64,000 bases of DNA. Source: Topomyia yanbarensis. Lineage: Eukaryota > Arthropoda > Insecta > Diptera > Culicidae. Below are positions 11,504 to 19,482 of this stretch, one piece after another; within the stretch, counting starts at the first letter, position 1, and the number at the start of each line of letters is the position of its first letter. The stretch spans positions 102,163,845 through 102,227,844 of the forward strand of contig NC_080671.1 in assembly GCF_030247195.1 (NCBI RefSeq), given 5' to 3'. The position numbers and the translations under genes were made by a program. Under the pieces are notes generated by a model. The model searched no databases. It had not been told where the DNA came from and was given only the letters and a program-made list of their open reading frames with translations.

Positions 11504-11830
11504 GGGTTATGTCAAAGGAGACTATAATCTCATCGTCTTTGATTTCACATGAGTTTGAAAGTGAACTCTTGGGCAGTGCTGACGGATTGGCTAGAAAGCT
11601 TTTTTGGTATATTTTGAAATTCCTGCACTTGCCATTTTGCATTTTTTTTGGATTGGAGTACCGATCGATCAAATTTCTTTTTCTGATTTCGTTGCCGGGT
11701 TTATGGGTTTATTTTCTTTGTCAGCCTTCAAATGAAAAACTGTTTTTCCCTATTTTATTTTATAATTGTTAGTTTTTTTCTGGAGTATTTTCTTCAATTA
11801 TTTCCGCTATCGTGGATCTAACATCATCAA
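11504..11830. other. spacer between the two fold-back elements
   Basis: This AT-rich segment is present in both duplication copies (here and 20785-21111). It carries antiparallel ORFs (11509-11772 plus, 11487-11672 minus) that recur in copy 2 only because of the duplication. No function is recognised. Confidence 0.5.
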
Positions 11831-13149
11831 TAGGGTGTCCCAAAATGGCATCATGTTAAAAAAAAAGTCATCGGGCTCACTTCTTGAATGAAAGGTTAGG
11901 GTATTGGGACCACTTTCTTCTTCGGAGTGAATTTGCTAAAACGCTCCTTCCTCTTGGCGAATTTTGATTTTTTGAAAAAATGGGCCGATTTTGGCTAAAA
12001 TTTCAAATTCATGCCTGTTGAAGTGCTCCTGAACTGTTCTTGATTTTTTCGGCATTTTTTTATTTTTCTGGATATCCAAAGAAGCTTGGCGAGCTAGTTT
12101 GTACAAATCTTGGTTTATAAGAGCGGCAGAGCCATTAAAACTTAGCAAAAAAGTGTAATTATTGGTGTTTTTATTAATTTTTTCTACAAAATCGTAAAAG
12201 TATAGAAAATAGTTCAAATAGTTAAGCCGAATACAGAGGCATAATTTTGTCGAAGAAAGTGTACATACAGCAAATGGGGTATGAGTTATTTAAGTTTTTG
12301 TTAACCTTTGACATTTTTAGGTAATCATCAAAAATAAAACTGTTCCAAAAAATAAAACCATTCAAGTGTGCTGTGCTACGACATATTGTTTTTCGGAAAA
12401 TAGAAGGAAAATTATTAGATACGGCGTTTTCTGTTTATCTTTAGTACATCGGGATCGGGTTTAATGGACATTTGATGATTTTTTGTACCATAACTTCTGG
12501 ATAAACATGTGAAAAGGGTATAAGCGAAATGAAAGTTTCTCTGTGTTTTCATTATTTTCAACCCCATATGGTTATAAAAACACTAAATAATTTAAAAAAA
12601 AATCGTAAAATGCTTATGAAAACCAATTCTGGTGTACTAAAGACAAACGGAAAACATTTTTCATCATTTTCCTTTTATTTTTCGAAAAAAGGCGGATAAG
12701 GCACACTCAAATTGTTCATTTTGTAGAACAGCTATTTTTGATGAATAGAATTAATTGTTATTTAACAAAATCTTGAATAACTTATACCAGATTAGCCGTA
12801 GCTATACACCTTTCTCAACAAAATTACACCCCTACGTTCGGCTCAACTATTTAAAATGTTTCTTACACAATTAAAAAATTTTAGATTCTCTGTTTTGCAG
12901 AAAAAAAATATTAAAAAAGCACAAAAAATTACACTTTTCACTAAGTTTTAATGGCTCTGCCGCTGTTATAATCCGAAAATTATACAAACTAACTCACCAA
13001 ACTTCTCCATTTGGATCTCCAAAAAAAAATAAAAATATACTGAAATAAATCAAAGACAGTTCATAAGTTTGAAATTTTACTCAAAATCGGTCCATTTTTT
13101 TCAAAAAAAAAATCAAAAAGTCGCACTAGTAGGTAGCGTTTTAGCAAAT

Positions 13150-13160
13150 TCACTCCGATC
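13150..13160 (+). repeat. target-site duplication, left copy
   Basis: ATTCACTCCGA precedes the 5' end of the I element and is repeated at 19331-19341. The uninterrupted site is preserved in the second duplication copy near 22423-22435, where AAATTCACTCCGAAGAAG runs through with no insertion. Confidence 0.93.
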
Positions 13161-13194
13161 ATACGTCTCCCAACCTTTGAACGGAACGGATCGT
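13161..13194 (+). promoter_or_regulatory. internal Pol II promoter of the I element (Inr + DPE)
   Basis: The element begins TCATAC, close to the arthropod initiator TCAKTY. Taking the A at 13163 as +1, the sequence at +28 to +32 (13190-13194) is GGATC, an exact match to the DPE consensus RGWYV. Such a downstream promoter at the very 5' end lets a LINE carry its own promoter into each new copy, as known for Drosophila I and jockey. There is no TATA box in the element upstream, as expected. Confidence 0.6.
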
Positions 13195-13462
13195 TATATT
13201 TCACAGTGGTGTTCGGTGTGTACATTTTAGTGAGTCAAGGTCATCCTTTGTTCGTTCGTTAGCAGCCGTTCTGCTGGTGCCGAAAGTAAATCCAGCACAT
13301 TGTTTTCGCTGGTGCGGAACAATCGACGTTGTTTGCAGATAAGTTTTGCTTTATTTTTTTTTCCCTCGTTTGCTTTCTTTCCTTTTCCCTACTTTTACTC
13401 TACCTTGTAATCAAATAATAAGACACATTCCCGTTTATATAACGCTCTGCCCTCGTGCTTAA

Positions 13463-14800
13463 ATGGCCGAGGGCGAAATACCATCTGATGTAATCATGGA
13501 AGTCCCTGATCCCCCTAATACTCGCATTGCTCCCCGTATAAAGCAGTACCCAGAAGGTTCCTCTGGGCCATGGGTGGTATATTTTCGGACCGGAGAGAAA
13601 CCGGTTAATATTTTAAAACTTTCTCGAGATCTGACTGCTAATTACCCGGCCGTAACTCAGATAACACGTGTTCGGGCAAACAAGATACGTGTTCTAGTGA
13701 ATGATCTCGGGCAGGCAAACGCGATTGCTTGCTGTGAGCGCTTTACGCGGGAATTTAAAGCGTACGTGCCTTGTGTGGCCTGTGAAATCGATGGGGTAGT
13801 GTCCGAACCGGGCCTGAAATGCGAAGAACTGTTGGAGCACGGGGTTGGCTGCTTTAAGGACCCCTCTCTTGAACAGATTAAGATCTTAGAATGCAAACAA
13901 TTGTATACCGCAAACACCGAGGGAGGTAAGACTACCTACTCTCTATCAGGCTCGCTTCGGGTGACATTCGCCGGGTCCTCTCTTCCCAACTACATCCTCC
14001 TTGACAGGGTTCGCCTACCAGTTCGCCTGTTTGTACCGCGGGTCATGAGCTGCAGCAATTGCAAGCAGTTGGGCCACACAGCCACATATTGTGGAAATAA
14101 GAAACGATGCGGCAAATGCGAAGGAGAGCATGAGGATGACTCTTGCGACAAAGAAACTGAAAAGTGTATTTGCTGCGGGGGCCCTTCACATGCTCTTAAA
14201 TCATGCCCTGCGTACAAGCAGCGCGGGGATAAAATTAAGCGCTCCCTTAAGGAACGCTCAAGGCGTTCTTATGCAGAAATGCTAAAGAATGCTTCGCCAT
14301 CTGTCCTGTCCGAAAATCCCTATGCTGGTTTGGCTAACGTTGAGCAAGAATCTGACGACCCACGAGAGGGAACATCTTTGGTTAACCCAGGGGAATCCAG
14401 GAAGAGGAGAAATCCAGCCTCCCCTACATTGCCCCGTAAGGGTGCCAAGGTGTCGTCCACTCAGAGTGCGCCATCTACAACCAATAAATCCAACGGAAGT
14501 GATGCACAAAAGCCGAAGCAATTTGCTCCAGGACTTGGAAATATTAATTCTAACAAGGAGTACCCACCACTTCCAGGGACACCAAAAACCCCAAGTGTCC
14601 CCTTTTTTCAAACAGATACTCAGTCCAGTAGCGGACTAATGAAATTTTCTGATATAGTGGACTTAATTTTCACAGCTTTCAATGTTACTGATCCTCTTAA
14701 AAGCCTTCTGATACGTTTTCTCCCTATAGTGCAAACATTTTTGAAGCAATTGACTACTAAATGGCCCCTCCTTGCAGCGATCGTATCCTTCGATGGCTAA
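13463..14800 (+). CDS. I-element ORF1 protein (Gag-like RNA-binding protein)
   Basis: A 445-residue protein starting at an ATG in a favourable context (TTAAATGG). Residues about 35-110 look like an RRM-type fold, judging only from the spacing of hydrophobic stretches (GPWVVYF, KIRVLV). Three zinc knuckles follow: C197-x2-C200-x4-H205-x4-C210, C216-x2-C219-x3-H223-x4-C228 and C235-x2-C238-x4-H243-x4-C248. The rest is basic and then Ser/Pro-rich. In this family ORF1 binds the element RNA, forms the ribonucleoprotein and helps bring it to chromatin. The stop codon lies inside ATGGCTAA, which also holds the ORF2 start. No disruption is seen. Confidence 0.93.
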   Translation: MAEGEIPSDVIMEVPDPPNTRIAPRIKQYPEGSSGPWVVYFRTGEKPVNILKLSRDLTANYPAVTQITRVRANKIRVLVNDLGQANAIACCERFTREFKAYVPCVACEIDGVVSEPGLKCEELLEHGVGCFKDPSLEQIKILECKQLYTANTEGGKTTYSLSGSLRVTFAGSSLPNYILLDRVRLPVRLFVPRVMSCSNCKQLGHTATYCGNKKRCGKCEGEHEDDSCDKETEKCICCGGPSHALKSCPAYKQRGDKIKRSLKERSRRSYAEMLKNASPSVLSENPYAGLANVEQESDDPREGTSLVNPGESRKRRNPASPTLPRKGAKVSSTQSAPSTTNKSNGSDAQKPKQFAPGLGNINSNKEYPPLPGTPKTPSVPFFQTDTQSSSGLMKFSDIVDLIFTAFNVTDPLKSLLIRFLPIVQTFLKQLTTKWPLLAAIVSFDG

Positions 14801-17800
14801 GTCATCGAACGAGGTCACCGATTCGATCACTGTTCTACAGTGGAACAGCAGAAGTATCCTCCCGAAAATCGATTCCTTTAAATTTTTACTAAATAGTTTA
14901 AAATGTGATGCTTTCGCATTATGTGAAACTTGGTTAACTTCCGATATAAATCTCAACTTCCACGACTTTAATATAATTCGTCTGGATCGAGAAAACCCCT
15001 ATGGAGGAGTACTTTTGGGGATCAAAAAGTGCTATTCTTTCAACCGAATTAACCTCCCTTCGACACCAGGCATTGAAATTGTCGCTTGTCAAGTTTTAAT
15101 CAAAGGTAAAGACCTTTGCATTGCTTCCATCTACATTCCTCCTAGAGCCTCGGTAGGGCACCGAACGCTTTGTAATATCACGGAATCCTTACCGGCACCG
15201 CGGCTAGTTCTGGGAGACTTTAACTCGCACGGTACGGTATGGGGCTGTCTTCATGATGATAATAGATCAACATTAATCCAAGATCTTTGCGATAATTTCA
15301 ACATGACCATCTTAAACACGGGAGAAATGACGCGGATTCCTACACCACCAGCACGCGCAAGCGCGTTGGATTTATCGCTTTGCTCGACATCGCTACAGTT
15401 AGATTGCATGTGGAAGGTGATCCCTGATCCCCACGGTAGCGATCATTTGCCTATCGTGATTTCAATTGCTAACGGTTCAAGACCATCGAAAACAATCAAT
15501 GTCTCATATGACCTCACACGGAACATTGATTGGAAGAGTTACGCGACCGCGATATCCGTTAAAATCGAATCCACTCAAGAACTTCCTCCGGAGGAAGAGT
15601 ACAGGTTTTTGGCTGGCTTGATTCTCGACAGTGCGAATCAAGCTCAGACTAAACCAGTACCCAGCGCGAATACCCATGGACGGTCTCCCACCCTGTGGTG
15701 GGATAAAGAGTGCTCAGAGCTGTACGCGGAAAAGTCCACTGCATATAAGGCCTTCCGGGAAGACGGGTTACCCGCTAGCTATCAACAGTACGCGTCGTTA
15801 GAAAGGCGAATGAAGAGTCTAATGAAAGCCAAAAAACGCAGTTATTGGCGCCGGTTCGTCGACGGGTTAACGAGAGAAACAGCGATGAGCACTCTTTGGG
15901 GTACGGCTCGACGTATGCGTAATCATAATAGTACCAACGAGAACGTGGAATATTCAAACCGTTGGATATTCGCTTTCGCCAAGAAGATCTGTCCGGACTC
16001 TGTCCCGGTACAGAAAACGTACCGCGCCGCGTCTTCTCACGATACCGCGAACGAAACACCGTTTTCGATGGTGGAGTTCTCACTTGCTCTCTTATCGTGC
16101 AACAATAACGCCCCAGGGTTAGACAGAATCAAATTCAACTTGCTGAAGAATCTGCCTGACACTGCAAAAAGGCGCCTGTTGAATTTATTTAACAAGTTTC
16201 TTGAGGGTAACATTGTCCCTTATGAATGGAGGCAAGTGAAGGTCATCGCCATCCAAAAACCAGGAAAACCAGCCTCCGACCACAACTCGTATCGGCCGAT
16301 TGCAATGCTGTCCTGTATTCGGAAGTTGTTCGAGAAAATGATCATGTTTCGCCTCGACAATTGGGTTGAAGCAAATGGCTTACTGTCAGATACACAATTT
16401 GGCTTCCGCAAAGGCAAAGGGACGAACGATTGCCTTGCGTTGCTTTCTACAGAAATCCAAATGGCCTATGCTAACAGAGAGCAGATGGCATCAGTCTTCT
16501 TGGATATTAAGGGGGCTTTTGACTCAGTTTCTATCAACATTCTGTCAGAGAAGCTGCACCAGCATGGTCTTTCACCAATTTTAAATAATTTTTTGCTAAA
16601 CCTGTTGTCTGAAAAGCACATGCACTTTTCGCATGGCGATTTAACAACATCGCGATTTAGCTACATGGGTCTTCCCCAGGGCTCATGTCTAAGTCCCCTG
16701 CTCTACAATTTTTACGTGAATGACATTGACGATTGTCTTGCCAATTCATGCACGCTAAGGCAACTTGCAGACGACGGGGTGGTCTCTGTTACAGGGCCCA
16801 AAGCTGCCGACTTGCAAGGACCATTACAAAATACCTTGGACAATTTGTCTGCTTGGGCTCTTCAGCTGGGTATTGAGTTCTCCACGGAGAAAACTGAGTT
16901 GGTTGTTTTTTCTAGGAAGCGTGAGCCGGCGCAACTCCAGCTTTTATTAATGGGTGCAATGATCAACCAGGTTATCACATTTAAATATCTCGGGGTCTGG
17001 TTCGACTCTAAAGGTACCTGGGGATGTCACATTAGGTATCTGAAACAGAAATGCCAACAAAGGATCAATTTTCTCCGAACAATAACTGGAACATGGTGGG
17101 GTGCTCACCCAGGAGACCTGATCAGGTTGTACCAAACAACGATATTGTCGGTGATGGAGTACGGGTGTTTCTGTTTCCGCTCCGCTGCGAACATACACTT
17201 CATCAAACTGGAGAGAATCCAGTATCGTTGCTTGCGCATTGCCTTGGGTTGCATGCACTCGACCCATACGATGAGTCTCGAAGTGCTGGCGGGCGTTCTT
17301 CCGCTAAAAAATCGATTTTGGGAACTCTCATATCGATTGCTCATCCGATGCGACATTCTGAACCCGTTGGTAATTGAAAACTTCGAGAGGCTCGTCGAGC
17401 TTAATTCTCAAACCCGTTTTATGTCCTTGTACTTCGACTACATGGCACAGAGCATCAATCCTTCTTCGTACAATCCCAACCGTGTCCGTTTCCTAGATAC
17501 TTCTGATTCTACTGTATTCTTCGACACATCCATGAAGGAAGAGATTCGTGGAATTCCGGACCATATACGCCCGCAGGTGATCCCCAATATATTTTATAAT
17601 AAATTCCGAGAAGTCGACTGCGACAAAATGTTTTACACTGACGGATCAAATCTCGATGGGTCCACTGGCTTCGGTATCTTCAACAATACTATCACCGCTT
17701 CATTCAAGCTCAATGATCCCGCTTCAGTTTACGTCGCAGAGTTAGCTGCAATTCAGTACACCCTTGGGATCATCGACACTCTGCCCACAGATCACTACTT

Positions 17801-18479
17801 CATCGTTTCGGACAGCCTCAGCTCTATCGAGGCTCTTCGTGCGGTGAAGCCTAAAAAGCAATTACCGTATTTTCTGGGGAAGATACAGGAGTCCTTGTGT
17901 ACGTTATCTGAAAAATCTTATCAGATTACCTTTGTTTGGGTCCCCTCTCATTGTTCTATCCCGGGCAATGAAAAGGCCGACTCATTAGCAAAGGCGGGCG
18001 CATTAAATGGTGACATATACGAAAGACCAATCTGCTTCAACGAATTTTTTAGTATTTGTCGTCAGAGGACGCTCAACAGTTGGCAAACCTCGTGGAGCAA
18101 TGGGGAACTTGGACGATGGCTACATTCGATTATCCCAAAGGTATCAACGAAGCCTTGGTTCGGGGGGATGGATGTGGGTCGGGATTTTATTCGTGTAATG
18201 TCCCGACTTATGTCCAACCACTACACCTTAGATGCACATTTGCGGCGTATTGGGCTTGCGGAGAGTAGTCTGTGCGCTTGTGACGAGGGCTATCACGACA
18301 TCGAACACGTTGTCTGGGTGTGCGCCGGGTATTGTGACGCCAGGTCTCAGTTAAAGGAATCCCTTCGGGCCCGAGGTAGACCACCCAATGTACCAGTCCG
18401 AGATATGCTGGCAACTCGTGATTTCCCCTATATGTCCCTTATTTATACCTTCATAAAAACGATAAATATCCCAATTTAG
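14793..18479 (+). CDS. I-element ORF2: endonuclease-reverse transcriptase-RNase H
   Basis: Starting at the first ATG (14793) the protein has 1228 residues; the open frame extends 21 bases further upstream to a TTG. APE-type endonuclease: QWNSRS (N18), CETWL (E45), LGDFNSHG (D142) and GSDHLP (D217, H218). Reverse transcriptase: LDIKGAFDS (D571), GLPQGSCLSP, and LADD (D660, D661) in place of the commoner F/YADD. RNase H: YTDGS (D950), then AELAAI, SDSLSS and GNEKADSLAK, giving the DEDD set. A C-terminal C1161-x-C1163-x8-H1172-x4-C1177 finger follows. The enzyme nicks the target and copies element RNA there (target-primed reverse transcription), with RNase H removing RNA. All catalytic residues I can check are present and the frame is uninterrupted. 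Confidence 0.95.
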   Translation: MAKSSNEVTDSITVLQWNSRSILPKIDSFKFLLNSLKCDAFALCETWLTSDINLNFHDFNIIRLDRENPYGGVLLGIKKCYSFNRINLPSTPGIEIVACQVLIKGKDLCIASIYIPPRASVGHRTLCNITESLPAPRLVLGDFNSHGTVWGCLHDDNRSTLIQDLCDNFNMTILNTGEMTRIPTPPARASALDLSLCSTSLQLDCMWKVIPDPHGSDHLPIVISIANGSRPSKTINVSYDLTRNIDWKSYATAISVKIESTQELPPEEEYRFLAGLILDSANQAQTKPVPSANTHGRSPTLWWDKECSELYAEKSTAYKAFREDGLPASYQQYASLERRMKSLMKAKKRSYWRRFVDGLTRETAMSTLWGTARRMRNHNSTNENVEYSNRWIFAFAKKICPDSVPVQKTYRAASSHDTANETPFSMVEFSLALLSCNNNAPGLDRIKFNLLKNLPDTAKRRLLNLFNKFLEGNIVPYEWRQVKVIAIQKPGKPASDHNSYRPIAMLSCIRKLFEKMIMFRLDNWVEANGLLSDTQFGFRKGKGTNDCLALLSTEIQMAYANREQMASVFLDIKGAFDSVSINILSEKLHQHGLSPILNNFLLNLLSEKHMHFSHGDLTTSRFSYMGLPQGSCLSPLLYNFYVNDIDDCLANSCTLRQLADDGVVSVTGPKAADLQGPLQNTLDNLSAWALQLGIEFSTEKTELVVFSRKREPAQLQLLLMGAMINQVITFKYLGVWFDSKGTWGCHIRYLKQKCQQRINFLRTITGTWWGAHPGDLIRLYQTTILSVMEYGCFCFRSAANIHFIKLERIQYRCLRIALGCMHSTHTMSLEVLAGVLPLKNRFWELSYRLLIRCDILNPLVIENFERLVELNSQTRFMSLYFDYMAQSINPSSYNPNRVRFLDTSDSTVFFDTSMKEEIRGIPDHIRPQVIPNIFYNKFREVDCDKMFYTDGSNLDGSTGFGIFNNTITASFKLNDPASVYVAELAAIQYTLGIIDTLPTDHYFIVSDSLSSIEALRAVKPKKQLPYFLGKIQESLCTLSEKSYQITFVWVPSHCSIPGNEKADSLAKAGALNGDIYERPICFNEFFSICRQRTLNSWQTSWSNGELGRWLHSIIPKVSTKPWFGGMDVGRDFIRVMSRLMSNHYTLDAHLRRIGLAESSLCACDEGYHDIEHVVWVCAGYCDARSQLKESLRARGRPPNVPVRDMLATRDFPYMSLIYTFIKTINIPI

Positions 18480-19330
18480 CCCCTCTCTTTTATTTCTCGT
18501 TTTTAGAGTTTCCTCCTGCCTTGTGGAACCGATCAGCTCCAGAGTGCCACTATGTAACCGCCATCGCCCTTACCACTACGCCTGCATAGAAGGAAACTGA
18601 AGCGAGAGCGACTCGAGGTCCGATGACTTTTGAAGGATTCCCCGCGGGTCCGAAGAATACCATCCGCCAATCCGGTACTCGACGACTTACTATACTGAGG
18701 CGCAAATTTGATTCGCTGATCCCCCTCCCCCCCGCCGTTCGAGCGAAAGTTGCAAGTTTTGCTCTTCTTTCCCTGTCTCTCCCCTGTCCTTGATACAACT
18801 GCTGCTACACTGATGCGGAAATAAGCCACCCTTTGAATATCTTGACCAAGCATAAGTTTTAGTTAAAAAATTCAAATTAGTGTTCTGTATTCCTAGTTTT
18901 AAGATAGCTATAATTTTTACTCTTTATTGAAACTCTTGTCCTCCATCTTGTAAATAGAATTGAATCCCTAGTTTTAAGATTTCTGTGAAATTTCTCATAA
19001 ATATTTGTTCCCCCCTTTTGTGTACTAAACTATATTGTTAGTTTTAAGATAACCGTAAAATATTTCGTAAAATACTATTACTCCCCCTCTTGTATATCTT
19101 GTTTTAAATTTTTTCATAAAAAAATCTTTTGGCCCTCTTTTGTATATTGAATCTTATTTCTAGTCTTAAGATAGCTGTAAACTTTCTTTTCCTTTGTAAA
19201 AAAAAAAAAATATTTCAACATTGTAACCTCCTAGTTTTAAGATATCCAAATGTAAAAACAAAAGCATTTGGCACCGCCAAGCTAACGCATTTGTGCCTAT
19301 CAAATAAACGAAATGAATAAAAAAAAAAAA
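18480..19330 (+). repeat. I-element 3' UTR with ~70-bp degenerate tandem repeats
   Basis: The word CTAGTTTTAAGAT or close variants recur near 18891, 18967, 19038, 19157 and 19229, with a weaker one near 19100, so the spacing is about 58-75 bp. Each is followed by an AT-rich block containing GTAAA or ATAAA and a C-rich stretch with CCCC and TCTTGTA. The region ends in AATAAACGAAATGAATAAAAA and a poly-A run. Tandem 3'-UTR repeats could serve RT recognition, but that is inference. ORFs on the minus strand here (18533-18875) are treated as non-coding. Confidence 0.75.
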
Positions 19331-19341
19331 ATTCACTCCGA
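19331..19341 (+). repeat. target-site duplication, right copy
   Basis: ATTCACTCCGA directly follows the poly-A end of the I element and matches 13150-13160. One to two flanking A residues make the exact boundary ambiguous. Confidence 0.93.
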
Positions 19342-19482
19342 AGAAGAAAGTAGTTCTAATAGCCCAATGTTTTTGGGACACCCCAATGTGCAGCTGTTTC
19401 TCGAATTCCGTTTTTTTTTACTAAAGTTAATTTATATTTTTCTTTGATTCCCAAAGTAGGCTGACGCGAGAATTTTGATCGT

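Larger units (their letters stand above)
13161..19330 (+). mobile_element. apparently intact I-clade non-LTR retrotransposon (~6.17 kb)
   Basis: This is a complete LINE: 5' UTR (302 bp), ORF1, overlapping ORF2, a 3' UTR of about 850 bp with internal ~70-bp repeats, an AATAAA motif near the end and a terminal A run. It is flanked by an 11-bp target-site duplication, and the empty site survives in the neighbouring duplicate. An RNase H domain downstream of an APE-type endonuclease plus RT, together with a CCHC-type ORF1, places it in the I group. No stop or frameshift interrupts either ORF, so recent insertion and possible activity are inferred. Decayed relatives lie at 43695-45960, 52697-52861 and probably 60590-60985. 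Confidence 0.92.
11831..19384. mobile_element. fold-back element with TAGGGTGTCCC ends, copy 1, split by the I element
   Basis: The left end is TAGGGTGTCCCAAAATGGC and the right end is TTTTTGGGACACCCC. Large parts of the left half (11890-12540) reappear inverted in the right half (12590-13160 continuing at 19332), for example CGGAGTGAATTTGCTAAAACG against its complement. Without the LINE the element is about 1.37 kb. The ends relate it to the hAT-type MITE at 47031-47522, but the right end here is rearranged and no clean TSD is visible. Confidence 0.7.

Noticed and set aside
11487..12217. ORFs conserved between two places (also 20768-21499)
   Set aside because: The apparent conservation is only the 3.1-kb tandem duplication. 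Both strands are open and no domain is present.
15775..18414. Minus-strand and out-of-frame ORFs inside ORF2
   Set aside because: They are shadows of the I-element ORF2 reading frame.
18533..18875. Minus-strand ORFs of 61-106 residues
   Set aside because: They overlap each other in the LINE 3' UTR and show no family resemblance.
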